Shown here one piece after another: positions 36,286 to 48,119 of a stretch of DNA of 64,000 nucleotides; position 1 is the first letter of the stretch, and the number at the start of each line of letters is the position of its first letter. The position numbers and the translations under genes were made by a program. Source of the DNA: Casuarina equisetifolia (Eukaryota > Streptophyta > Magnoliopsida > Fagales > Casuarinaceae). The notes below the pieces were generated by a model. It did no database searches. It was not told where the DNA came from and worked only from the letters and a program-made list of their open reading frames with translations. Location of the stretch: NCBI GenBank assembly GCA_028551475.1, contig CM052356.1, positions 11,187,884-11,251,883 of the forward strand, written 5' to 3'.

Positions 36286-39200
36286 GGCTATTTAAAATTG
36301 AACCCTCTGATCAGCTTTTCCGCTGATTCGGTCTGTCTCTCGGGATCGTACTCCTTCCTATTCCACGTACGTACAAGTGGGAAGCCTTGGGCGTTATTTC
36401 TTGCACAACTTGAAGGTCCATCTTCTTTTTCCTTTTATCCTTCCACTCGGTTATCGATGCCTTCTTGACCTTGATGGCCGTCGGATCTTTAGATCTCCCG
36501 AATGCCGGGTCAAACTTCAGTCCCCCTTTGCACCTTTCCATTTTCTTAACGATTTAGATATTTCTTAAGTCTTCATCTTTTAACATCACGAGGAATTTGT
36601 CATTAGGCTTTCTGGCACGCAACCAAAAAGCTTGCACGTTGCGTACTCAACTTGGCATTTGAATTGAATCTTGTTAAAATATGGATTATCCCACTTTATA
36701 AAGCGTGAGTGAAGTTATTTAATATAATTAAGTTTTAAGCATTTTCATAATATATTAAAGTTTAAGTTCTTATTTTAGTATTCTTATAAGTTTAACATTT
36801 AGTATCATTGATGACCCAATATTTATCTGTCACAATAAAAGAGAGTGTTATGATTTGAATTATCTCACATTTTCAGTATAGGTTCTTGTCGAATTATTTA
36901 AATTTTAAAAAATATGTTTATTTATAAATAAACTTTTTGATAAATATTACAGTTTTGTACTTGTACTCCCTCTCTTACTAGATGTGATGCCGCACCGTCA
37001 CATCTTTTTTCGTTTCTTGTACGGCATTGGGCCTCTGGTTTCACACAAATAGGTTAGTTCCTCCAACTTGGAGGCTAACCGTTCAACTTTCCCATCTGCT
37101 GGCTTAAGATGATTGGTTTCTTACCTTCCAAACAAAAAGACCTGAAAAGAAAGCGTATATTTAAAAACCGAACAAGAAGTTGGTGTTTTTATTGATTGCA
37201 AAGCAATTTTCTTCTCCTAATCTTGCCTATGCTTCCCTCGGATTCACAACCCCAGAGTAGGCCGCACACGGATTTACTCATTTCTTTACCGGGTCGGACG
37301 CTGACGACTTCTTGCAGCCAGTCACTGCAAAACAGCTGCAACACAAGAAATGCTTTAATATCTAATCAACTTTTCTCGGGGTTCGAGGGTTATCTTAAAA
37401 TTTAACATAATAGATGGAGAAATTTTATTATTCATAATATTAGTAATTCATCTTCACCCTATTGATATTAAATACACATTTTTAATATTCTCTCCCAATT
37501 TCACAATTGGAGTTTCTTACAAGAATAATATAACGGAGGTTCATTCTTAACTTTAATACTATGTTAAGTTTAAAAGCTTATTTTAAAATTTTAAGACAAT
37601 AGATAAAAAAAAATCTAATCATTTATAAAGTCATAAGATCAATTCACATGTTATCAATGTGAGACATACATTTTTAACATTTTTAACATTTTTTCCACAT
37701 AATTTTTCTAATCATCAAAACCACTGAAAAATTAAATAAAAATTTACAGAATTTGGACTTAGACCTTCCATACAAGGGGAAAAAAAACGTATTTAAATTT
37801 TTAAACTTGTACCCCACCCAGGCATTTGCATAGAGTAAGAAACTTACATTTTCTCCTTCCAACTTTGCTTCTTTTCAGCTGATGCTGGCTTTTCAAATGC
37901 ACTGGTTGGCCCTAGATAACCAGAATGCTAAATTGGAAGCATTTTTTTTCTATTTATAAAGTAAAAACTAGGTTTAGCTTTTGGATTCTGTAATTAACCA
38001 TGTCGTATGGTATATACGATTGGTATCAAACAAAAACGATATAACATCATTGATTAAGCTGACATGAGATACAAATAATTAAGTATATATAATAGCATCG
38101 TCTTTTCAAATAGTTAAAGGGCCACTTCAAGGCACTAGAAAACTCTACAAAGTTTAATACAAATTTAAACAAAGGATTTCTTGCATATAACCCTAGTCAA
38201 ACATAATGGTTAGTGTTCGCCATATAACAAAAGCTCTTAGAGAAAGAAAGAAAGAATAAAAAATAAAAAAAGGAAGAAGAAGGTACAAATCCACTTATAA
38301 ATATATCTTTACACATGCAAATACATGTATATGTAGAGAGAAAGTGTGATTATAGTATGATAGAGGACATTACATTAGTCAAACTCATTTGCAACATTAA
38401 GTGACTAAAAGCTAGATTATTAAACAAAAACTATAGAAATCATGAGATGATTTTAGATGTTAAACTATTTTCAATAGTCCTCACTTATGTGGGCTTCTAT
38501 CAATGTAATTGTTCATCTTCAATTGTTTTATTAATTGTTTTGTGGTCTATATGTATAACACATGTTGGATCCATTATTGTTAAATATGGGACTGACTAAT
38601 ATGGGCTTATGTTTGCTGTATAGAACAATAATGAATTAGACTATATTGACATCACACTTTGTATATGACTAAAATCCTTCATTTGTCTCTCAATATATAC
38701 ACTACAAGTCTACATTTGGTAAAGATCATGTTGGTGGATTAAGAGATATTATATATCTAAGCCTATTATTATATTATGTATAGTAATATGTTTTTATAAG
38801 CTTTGTGTATAGTACTGTGCACAGTAAAAATATTTTAATAAATAATGAATTGATAAGAGACAGATAGACAGATGAAAAAAGTAAGAAAACTTTTCTCTTT
38901 GTTTATCACGAACGGCCTCATCCATGATCTTGTAGACTGAGCTTCCTCATCAGCCAGTGGCTCTAGAGAGAACAAATGAGTAAATCAAGCTATTATCCTT
39001 GATTAAAATGAGTTATCTGACAGTTAGAACGAGTTTCAGAATATATACGTTTGTTTTCTTTGTAAAACTTTGTGTTCTAGATAAGTAGCAAGATCTTGGT
39101 TTTGAGCTTATTTTAGCTCAGTTTTTCTAACATTTAGAGCACTCACTTGGAGACGCATCTGTTTTCTTCTCGGCTTCCATAGTCGCGGACTTCAATTTCT

Positions 39201-40480
39201 TCTTCTTTGTACAAGGTAAAAGTTCTCTAGAGTTGTGATGAAAAAGAAGCAAGACAAGTTTATATAGAAAAAAAATGGTAAAGTTAGCCTGTATGAACAA
39301 AAAGGCATGCCGAGTGATTTGAATGCATGACCTTTTTGAAACAATCAAGAGATTCCTGAAATAAAGAGCATCTCTTTTAACAGTAAAACCATCACATTTC
39401 TTGACTTATAAATGGAGTTTTATAATTTACCAGCTCAGGTTGCTTATATTTGATATTTTTTTAGAAAACTTTCTACACAAATGAACTCTAAGAGTAAAAG
39501 ATTTGCTTCAGTCTCGTGCGAGCTAGAATCTCTTGAATTACTTGGAGTTTATGCAAGATATGTTAATAAATTGAAATAGCCTCATAAGATTTCTTGGTCA
39601 TTAATTGAATTTATTTTTATTAATCTTGGGTGGAAATCCTCATTTATACACAAATTAAGAAGTAATTGGAATAATAAATTGGATATTTAAGAGATTTTTT
39701 ATTTCAAAACCTAAGAGATTCTAATATTGTCTTACTTATACATTGATTGAGTAGATTTGCCCAACAGAAAAGCCTTTAGTTTGCTTGTTTTAGACTTTAA
39801 TATGGTTAGGATGTCAGAAAGCTTTTTTTTTTTTCTTGCTTTTGTCAATCAAAGAGAACTCTTATAACAAGTCCTGTATTGTACTATCAACATGTCGCGA
39901 TTAGATCAGAGTACGCAATACATGATCAAGTTAACGGGCCGAGCGGGTCACTTGTATATTGTAGATCCATTCTCCCTAGTGAGCTTCCACCAGGCCCACC
40001 TATTTGAACGTCAAAACTTAGACGCCCCGTCTTCTTCACAAACCCATTATTTAGGGAATGATTGATAAGTGCATAATTCAATTAAGAGTTGGCACTATCT
40101 GAGATCTTTTGATTTAATTTTGACACTAGGTATATGTGTGGGTGTGTATTTGACAAGGGAAAAAAAAAGAGTAGCTAGAGAAAAGTTAAAAGTTTTGAAA
40201 AAATAAAACAAGAGGAAAGTTAAAAACAAAACAACTACCAATTGTGTTAAAATCTAGTGAAACTATATCACGTCCTTTGCAATGTTACTCAATTCCCGAG
40301 GAAAAAATTTTAGGTAAAGAATAAATTTCTTCCCTGGTCGCTCATAGCCATTAACAATCTCCAACGTTGGACGGATAGACCAGATTGATACATAAAACGT
40401 ACATGTTTCATTGCAATGCGGATAAGTGGAAGTGATAGCCTATAATAAGCATAAAAAAAAAAAAATCTTTTGGTGGTTAA
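36286..40480. other. Upstream flank and AT-rich intergenic DNA
   Basis: The first 700 bases hold the promoter of the mutase-like gene, including a GC-richer stretch with a 76-codon minus-strand frame at 36311-36541 that I do not recognise. From 36650 to 40480 the DNA is AT-rich with long T/A runs. Short frames such as 39127-39348 show no family. Parts of 36650-36960 and 37380-37720 look like decayed repeats but cannot be classified. Confidence 0.45.
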
Positions 40481-40485
40481 TAATA

Positions 40486-40595
40486 ACATGAAGTTGAAAC
40501 CAAGGTGTGACATTCATTTTTGACAAATGGCCTTACATGAAAAAGACCAAATGGACACTTTCCTAAGCACATGAAGTTGAAACCGAGGTGGTGAC
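40486..40595. repeat. Direct repeat, about 26 bp, 83 bp apart
   Basis: ACATGAAGTTGAAACC with a similar following segment occurs at 40486-40511 and again at 40569-40595. The copies differ by one substitution and one inserted G. Confidence 0.85.
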
Positions 40596-40599
40596 GTTC

Positions 40600-42047
40600 G
40601 ACGTTGAATTTTATTGAAAGTATGGTGCCATGAAATATGTGGAGTACTTGCTGTCTGTTGGATGCTTGGCGTCCATAGAAAAATTCTACATGGAACAAGT
40701 ATGGACTGCTGAGTGGAGAATAGGCTGTTAGCGTTATACTTTACTGACGAAAATTGGTCCTAGAAATAGGCATAATTCTTGTATAGGTTTTATGCATGTT
40801 TCTGGTTCTTTTCCAAACTCATTTGACTTATTCCCATTTACCCTTTGTTTTTTTTTTTTTTTATGTTGGAAAGCAAAGCACCTATTCTTCCCCATCCTTC
40901 TCCATCAGAAGCAGAGGAATTTTGTCTCCGTAGAATCTCACTTCTTACCATTCGATTACTCTCTATCTTTGCATTGGAAAACAATTTTGTTTGTCCTTTC
41001 TATCTTTCAGGAGAAATATGTTAAGGAGTATAACGTGAACGGCATTGTCCGTAAAAAAAAAACGCCGTTCAATTCAAAAGCCAAGAGAATTTCGTTTTAG
41101 GTAAAACAGTGTCATTCCGTGACAGCTGCAAAACGACACTGTTTTGATCAGCGACGAACACAACCATTGCACTTATCGCTGCTCTTCACTTAGAAACCGG
41201 GAAATAGCGAAGAAAAAACTCGCATTGGTGGTGGTGTGTTCGCCAACAGTTAGTTGCCAAATCTGGTTGACAGAAGAGGACGAACCAGAGATGCTACAAT
41301 TAAAAAATCATGCCTTGCCGGATCCATAGCGGTTTTTTATTCAATTTTTGTGTACAAAACTAGGATTTGTGAATTTTATCGAAATACTAGAAATTCGAAT
41401 AATTCTTTGCATAGGTTCTTCCTCGTTGTTTTGCACTAGAAGCAAAGGAGTTTTTGCTCGGACAGAATCCCTTTGTTTTGTCGGAAAACACCTTTGTTGG
41501 TCCTGCTGAGGAACATGGTGCCAATTTAGCTTTGACAAGCCCACCTTCTTGATGGAAGGCTGGCTCCTGCTTGTTAGTGAGGAATCTACAAGTCAGAAGC
41601 ACGCCCTTTCAGCCAGCTCAACATCTTCATGTGCAAGGAAAAGTCAAACGAGCATACAGTCCTACCGGCACTCATCTCTCTCCAGAGAACCATACCTGTG
41701 TGTAGTGTGTCAAGCTGAAGAAACCCAACGAAGTGCACGCAAGCCTTTGCAGTTGCAAAAGAAGAAGATATGAAGGCTTTAATTTGTCTCCTATGAGGCG
41801 AACAACCCAAGATCCAATATTTAATCAAGGACATTAGAATTCAAGAGACGAACAAAATAGGAGCGAGGAACTCATACCGTTATCAGTATCTATAGCGAAA
41901 GGTGGAATCTGATCTTTCAAGTAAGTGCTTCCCTTCTATTCTCATTTTACGTGCAATGGTTCGACGAGGATACCATATCGAGCATTCCAGAGAGTTTATT
42001 TATGAGAAGAGTATTAGTTGCCATCTACTGTCACTACACACCCAACA
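40600..42047. other. Intergenic DNA, mixed composition
   Basis: GC content rises in 41140-41900 and several short overlapping frames occur on both strands. None shows a recognisable motif. Loosely similar segments near 40900-40980 and 41445-41500 suggest an old local duplication. Confidence 0.35.
41103..41145. repeat. Perfect 11-bp stem hairpin
   Basis: AAAACAGTGTC at 41103-41113 pairs exactly with GACACTGTTTT at 41135-41145 across a 21-base loop. The position relative to any gene is unclear. Confidence 0.9.
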
Positions 42048-42067
42048 CCCCCCCCCCCCCCCCCCCC
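42048..42067. repeat. 20-base poly-C tract
   Basis: Twenty consecutive C bases are followed at once by a CT-rich stretch. Long pure C/G homopolymers are rare in plant nuclear DNA and are prone to length error in sequencing. Confidence 0.95.
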
Positions 42068-44239
42068 TTCCCCAATCTTTCTCTCTCTAGATAATTTCTG
42101 AGGTACAATGTTTAGAGCTATAGGAGGGATTTAGCTTTTTCTTTATATACTACTCTTATGTGTTTAACTCATTAATGACCTAATAGAAAAGCAACGACCC
42201 ATATTAGTTAAGTCCCACAAAGCTCATTAATATAAGCTGACATTAGTGAGCCAGTCAAAATTTCATCAACATTTTCTAACTTGGGTTATATTAATGGAAA
42301 TAACAATAATAATAAATAAGTTAAGAATAGGTATTTGTGTGTGCTTGGTTTAGAGACAATTTTTAAAAGTTAATTCCATTCTATAAAGTTTTAAACTCAG
42401 AATCATCCTATAAAGGCAACAAATTACATTTTGTAAGCTATACAAGACTAACCATGTCATGTGAGCCCTTAACTCTACTGATATATATTTAATATGGTAA
42501 TGTGTCAACTAGATAACATTATGTAGTAGACATTATACGTTATTCCCTTTGTTAGTTCAATTTTCTTTCCTTAGATGACAAATGGTTATCATAGAATATA
42601 TCTTATGGTTCCAATGAACCTTTATATCTTAATTGTAATAATTTGAGTTCAACTTTATGTTCTACAAGACATTCTTTATGGCTAATAATTGAAAGGCCAT
42701 AGCCTTTTACTTAAACTTTACACTTTCTTTAAGACTTTAACAATATATTTATATATATGTCAATATTTAACCTATCAACATATAAAGCATCCATGTGCTA
42801 AATACAACAATTATGAATTCAAGTAACAAACAAACATATATATATATATATATATATATATCAATAATTTACCTCATGGTAAATTATAATATGGGCGCAA
42901 ACTATATTTCACAATATAGAAAATAAAAAGCTTCTACTAAACAATTGCATCTCATAATGCTCCTAAGCATGTGCTAATGACATATCTTTAAAAAATATAA
43001 GGGTGAAGGCCTTTAATAAGTAGATTGACCACCATAACATATGTCCCAATATGCTTTACTATGATATCACCATTCTTAACTTTTTTCATTTATTGAGATA
43101 CTTAATTTTCATGTGCTTAAACCCTATTATACTTTAGTTATTGTTAATACATAACATTGTAGAGCAATTACTACAATATAATATTATAGGTCTAGCAACA
43201 AATCAAACTTTATCAACTCATTTATGATGTTCCCTAGCCAAATCACCTAAATAAATATCTCATAGCATGCTATAAATTCTAATTGCTCACTTGAAGAGAC
43301 TATCAATTTCTTTTTCACACTTTCTATGATGCTACCCCACTTGCAATAAAAAAGTTATAGCTTGATGTAGATTTCTATTCATTCTTGCAGATGATAAAGT
43401 TTGAATTTGTATGCCCCTCTAGTTGCTGTTAGGAATATATGAGTTATATGTTATTTTATATTATTTTAATAATTTACAAAAAGAAAATGTTTGCAAAATG
43501 TACTTTGCATCTATTTTGTGCCATAAAACAAATAAATATAAGGTCATTGCTTATAATATTTATTGGCAAAATAAATATTATATTTGACTAAATATTTACA
43601 TTAGGAATAAATTATTTTTATTCCTCCCATTCTCCTGAGATGCGTGTTAGCTAATCTTGTTGCAGGAGTATTTTTGTTCTTTATCGGCTAAATGACTTTT
43701 GTTGAGAGGCCTGTTGAGTTGGTTGTGCTTGTGCTTAAAATAAATGACTTGTTTGCATGAAAAAGTTAAGTGGGCCCAAATTCATTTAAGCCCAAATGAG
43801 GTTGGTTAAGTGAAATGGTGCACTCCATCCTATTTCCTTTTTCTACATGCATAAGCAGGAAAAACTGCTTTTGTTTTTCTTTATTCACACATGCACGACC
43901 GAGCTTGCTCTTCCTCTCTCACGGGTCACACTCATCCAACGACTATATTTTTTGGCAAATTGCAACGGCAAAGTCAATGATAACTTTAAAAAGCTTTTGG
44001 TTTTCGTTTTGTGACTAATGTTTTTGGTTGTTGAAGAGAATTCTTGCAAAAAAAAACGAAAAGCAGAAAACTACACTATGTGAGTTGCAAATCTGAACCA
44101 AAAAGGCTTGCTCCTAAAATATTCAGCCGTTCCTCACATACCTTAGCTCAAATTAATCTAAGGAAGTACGGTTTGGTCTGTTCAACTTTGCCTAGTTTAT
44201 CCTACAAATCTTGATTGGACTTTTGGATTGAAATGTTGA
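42068..44239. other. AT-rich intergenic DNA
   Basis: No gene seen. It contains many stops in all frames and a long (AT)n tract near 42836. Confidence 0.5.
42836..42861. repeat. (AT)n microsatellite
   Basis: A run of thirteen AT dinucleotides lies in AT-rich intergenic DNA. Confidence 0.95.
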
Positions 44240-44663
44240 TATAAGCTTACAAGCTTTAAGTTTAACCTAACTCATAATCATATTGCGATTAGAAACTAAA
44301 TCTTAAATCTGTCTTTGTAATCCATCAAACATATACATATATATACTCATAAATGTTCGCTTCAAATTAGTGATTTTTTATTAAAGAAATCGATACATTA
44401 TATGAACCAAAAAAGCTCATGGTTCGTTGGACAAACTTGATACATTATATGCTTGATTGTTAGGTGCTAAGTTATAAATTATATATGATTTGCACCTTCC
44501 TGAAGTATTAACTCTCACTTGTGTTACATTGATTGAATATATTCATTAATGCAAATAGCTCATTGTTGGAATGTTATTCTATTATGACTACACATATTAT
44601 TTGCTCAACACTTGCTCTTTGTATGTTATGAGTTAGGTTAAACTTGAAGCTTGTAAGCTTATA
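44240..44663. repeat. MITE-like unit with 38-bp inverted repeats
   Basis: Bases 44240-44277 are the reverse complement of 44626-44663 with one mismatch. The arms contain TATAAGCTTACAAGCTT and AGTTTAACCTAACTCATAA. The enclosed DNA is about 350 bp, AT-rich and non-coding. Arm length and unit size fit a miniature inverted-repeat element, but no convincing target-site duplication was seen. Confidence 0.6.
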
Positions 44664-45202
44664 TTATTTACACTCATGGTTAGCAAGAACAAATCATTGT
44701 GTTGATTAAACACTTATATTCTCTTACATACATTGATGTTAATATCTTGTATGTTTGTGTGACTTTCACTTATCATTCTTCAAACATTCTTGATTAGTTG
44801 ACTATTGGTGTAGCTATATAAATTGATTTGAACATCATACCTAGCTATCCAAGAGCCATGGAAAGAGCAATATATGGAGAAGAAGAATATCATTATTGTA
44901 TTGGTAAGTGTTAGAGATTTGTCATTATAATGTAATTATTCTAGCACTTGATAAGGGATAAAACTTGAAACTTATATCTTTATAAATCCTTTGAGCATTT
45001 GATTTGAGGTGTGTTGATATCCATGTATTTAAGGTTGTGTAGACCCGTTTATTAGTCATAAAATGTGTGGTTTTTATGGCTAGAGGAAATTCCTTAGGAT
45101 ATAAGGAATTTGCATATGAGTGGTGTAAACTTGTGTGGTGTCTATGTGCAAAATAAAAATCCTTTCAATCACATTTGATTGAGAAAGGGGTGGAGGTTGT
45201 GA

Positions 45203-45375
45203 TGTTGGAACTACTATGCTAGTATACTCTAATGGCCCAGCCCATATGTTAAGTGTTTTAGCAAGAACATGTTTGGGCTACAATGTGATCTAATAAGTCC
45301 AAAAATCTCAAACTTAAAAGGCATCCCAAAAATTCTTTAGGAATTTTGATATGTTTAGAACTTCTTAACTGTTTG
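45203..45375 (+). repeat. LTR-like repeat copy A
   Basis: This begins TGTTGGAACT and contains CCCATATGTTAAGT, CATGTTTGGGCTAC and GGAATTTTGATATGTTTAG. The same series, reverse-complemented, lies at 54190-54345. The two copies flank the complete copia element in opposite orientation. The family is not identified; composition and the TG start suggest an LTR fragment. Confidence 0.6.
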
Positions 45376-45580
45376 TTAGAATATATTGTAATGAAATTAG
45401 AATACATTAACATTTTGATAATGAGAAAAATGGAACTATAATATAAGAAAATTATAATCATTGTTTGATTATTTATTTAATAGGTTTTTATAAGAAAATT
45501 GATTTAAGAATATTATGTAGGAAAATGGATAAATAAATATTAGATTGTTTGTTGCAACTAGCGAAGCCCAAAGCAACGCG

Positions 45581-45628
45581 TAAGCCTAGTCCGCAAGGCG
45601 CGCGAAGCGCGAGCCTAGTCTGCAAGGC
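45581..45628. repeat. Short direct repeat in a GC-rich island
   Basis: AGCCTAGTCCGCAAGGC at about 45583-45599 recurs at 45612-45628 with one C/T change. A self-complementary GCGCGCGAAGCGCG lies between them. The surrounding 45560-45720 is strikingly GC-rich for this intergenic region. Confidence 0.8.
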
Positions 45629-46074
45629 ATGCGACCTAAATCCAGGCGTGACCTGATAAAACCTGTGACCCATTGACCCGTTCTCGCGCTTGCAACTCAG
45701 CAGACCAACTCAACCTAGCAACACTGTGACTTCGCCGTCAAATTTGGCCGCCTTAAACTTTTCCGATCATGTTAAAAAAGGTATTATTAGAAAGTTAAAA
45801 AGGGAACATTTTTGTGAAGAAAAATCAAAGACCCACTACTCAGGGAAGATTAATTTAAAGAGATTAAAGAGTTCTTCACAGTTTATGACTAAACTGCATA
45901 AAAGAGAAATTGGAAGCAAATTAAAGAATTTCTAAAGCCGAAATTATGGGGCTTTTGAAGAGAATAAGTTGATATATTAATTTGTGAAGCACTTACAATA
46001 ATTTGATTCAAGATTGAAGAGATTTCATGAAGGTTAGAGTTTGACTCGAGTTTGACTTGTTTTTTGGTCCACGA

Positions 46075-46516
46075 TGTTAGCTTAATTTTTATTAAGCTTA
46101 CTTAAGTGGGCTATATTAGGTTGGTCCATGAGTTCTAAATATGGACTGGCTGATGTGGGTCATGGCTAACCAAATAGGACCTTGATGAGTGGGCCTATTG
46201 GGTTGCACATAAGGTAAGACTAGGTTTTATCCTCTAGCTCATATAAATTCGTATTATTCTTAGGGTTTCACGAGGTTGCTTTTCACAAAGAAACGAAACC
46301 TAGGTTCTCTCATCGAGCCAGTGATTCTTATAAAAATAAAGGATATTCACCTAAGCCCGAATTCCAAAGAGCATTATTGGGTTTATGACACCGAAAGAAT
46401 GGATCGCAAGAGCGGTATGTTTCTATCATTCTATTTTGTTTGTTTGCTAAATCAAAATCATTTAAAGGTGTTTTAGATATGTTTACACAGATCTTATAAA
46501 GTTTTCTTTTCTAACA
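46075..46516 (+). repeat. 5' LTR of the copia element
   Basis: It begins TGTTAGCTTAATTTTTATTA and ends TTTTCTAACA. It differs from the 3' LTR at about thirty positions by eye count, including small indels, so identity is roughly 93 percent. Most differences are transitions. A TATA-like ATATAAATT lies near 46240. Confidence 0.95.
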
Positions 46517-46518
46517 TG

Positions 46519-46530
46519 TGGTATTAGAGC
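46519..46530 (+). other. Primer-binding site (tRNA-Met type)
   Basis: TGGTATTAGAGC starts two bases after the 5' LTR. It differs by one base from the TGGTATCAGAGC typical of plant copia elements primed by initiator methionine tRNA. Confidence 0.9.
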
Positions 46531-47019
46531 ATCGTAGATAAGGTCTAAAATTTGTTTTTGATTTTTATTTGGTTTACAAATTCGTTTTTGTTTTTTGTTT
46601 GGTTAAAAATGTGATTTGCTGAACATTTGGGTGATTTTTGTGATTTGGTGAAAATAATTTTCAGATTATTTGGGTTACAAATGTGATTTTTAAAATTTTC
46701 AAATTGTAAAAATCTCAAATCTCTTAATCGGGCAAAATTTGATGAAATTTTGATCCGATTGAGACGTTTCTCCCTACAATCGGCTTTTGTGCATATAGAT
46801 CTACAGTTCTATATGAACTTTCAGCACAAAAATCACATTTTTCAGTCCATTTTTGTTTTTTTAAACCTAAATTTTTAGGTTCTAATTTGTGTTTTTGGTG
46901 GCCTAATCGGCCAAAAGAAGTTATGTTTTACTGATTTCTAGTAGATCTATGTCAGAATCGACGCTTATTTCGTGTCAATTTTGCACAAATCAGCGAATCA
47001 CGAACAAAATCGTTCGCGG

Positions 47020-47360
47020 TTCATTTGGGCCCCGTTTGGGTCGTTTTTGACCTGAATAGTTGGATAGACTTACTTCGCGGGTCATCCGAGTTCGGACCCA
47101 ACTGGGCTAGACCGGGTTCAAGGTGGTTCGACCCATTTGGGTCGGGCCAACCTGGCCCATCTAGATCGGCCCATTCTGGCCCCTCTGGATCGAGTCACCA
47201 GTTCGGCTCATTTGGGTCCTTGGGTTTGACTCATTCAAGTCAACCCGATCTGGCCCATCTGGGTTTGGCCCATTTGGGTCAACCCGGTCTGACCCATTCG
47301 GGTCCATGGCCCAACTCGGTCAACTCAACCTGGTCAACAGGTCAACCCAACCCAATCAAC
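47020..47360 (+). repeat. GC-rich degenerate repeat in the copia leader
   Basis: About 340 bases are built from many degenerate copies of a GGCCCATTTGGGTC-like word. The word is nearly self-complementary, so neighbouring copies can pair. The stretch is far richer in G and C than the rest of the element and lies between the primer site and gag. One plus-strand frame stays open through it (47025-47393), giving Gly/Pro/Ser/His-rich sequence, probably by chance of composition. Confidence 0.85.
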
Positions 47361-48119
47361 CTAACTCAGTCAATGATCAAAGATCAAAGGTAAAAAAGTT
47401 AACCATTTTGACCAGAAACTTTGATTGACACGTGAGAATGCATGGGTGATCCAAATTGAGCACGGTTTGAATCAGAGTGTGTGTTTTTGAATAATAAACA
47501 TTTTGATATATTATATGATATATTTTATATCTCTTTTCAGTCTCTTTTGATGCTTTAAAGCTTGGAGCATGTATGTTGACACCTTGTTTTCTTTCTATCA
47601 TGCTTAAGCTTGTTTATATACATATTTTGAATGCTATTATGGTATATGTAATTATTGCATGCATTTAGTTGAATATGTTAAAGTGTTTATTATATTCTAA
47701 TGAGTACTTAGAGCATGTTTTACGTATGGGAATGATCCAATTGTTGTGATTGCCAAAGTGGCATAGCTTAATTGTGTTTCAAAGAAGTTTTCTCATACGG
47801 ATAGAGACGTTTTTGTTTTAGTATATAATTATACTCCTAAAGGAGGTGATTATATATTAGAACATAAAGAGTTGCATAGTTGAAATGCATGTGTTTAGAC
47901 TAATTGGATTATTTTATACACCCAAAAGTGGTAGATTATGAAAACTAGAATATACTCATGGCCTTTACTATGTTGAGATTTTACATTGATTTGTTATGTA
48001 TTCTGCCTAAAGGTGTTTACATGATAGAGTTTGTGAATCTCTAAGTATGTGATTATATTTATATTGTACTGTATATTACTAACCTTGAATTAGCTCACTT
48101 TCAGTCACCTTTCTTATCA

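Noticed and set aside
36311..36541. 76-codon minus-strand frame upstream of the mutase-like gene
   Set aside because: Composition is gene-like, but no family is recognised and no splice link to the downstream gene was found. Left unannotated as a gene.
45690..45935. 81-codon plus-strand frame left of the copia element
   Set aside because: Lysine-rich with no known domain and inside repeat debris.
47025..47393. 122-codon open frame in the copia leader
   Set aside because: Gly/Pro/Ser-rich sequence reflects the underlying GGCCCA/TGGGTC repeat. It starts without a gag signature and is better explained as a nucleotide repeat.
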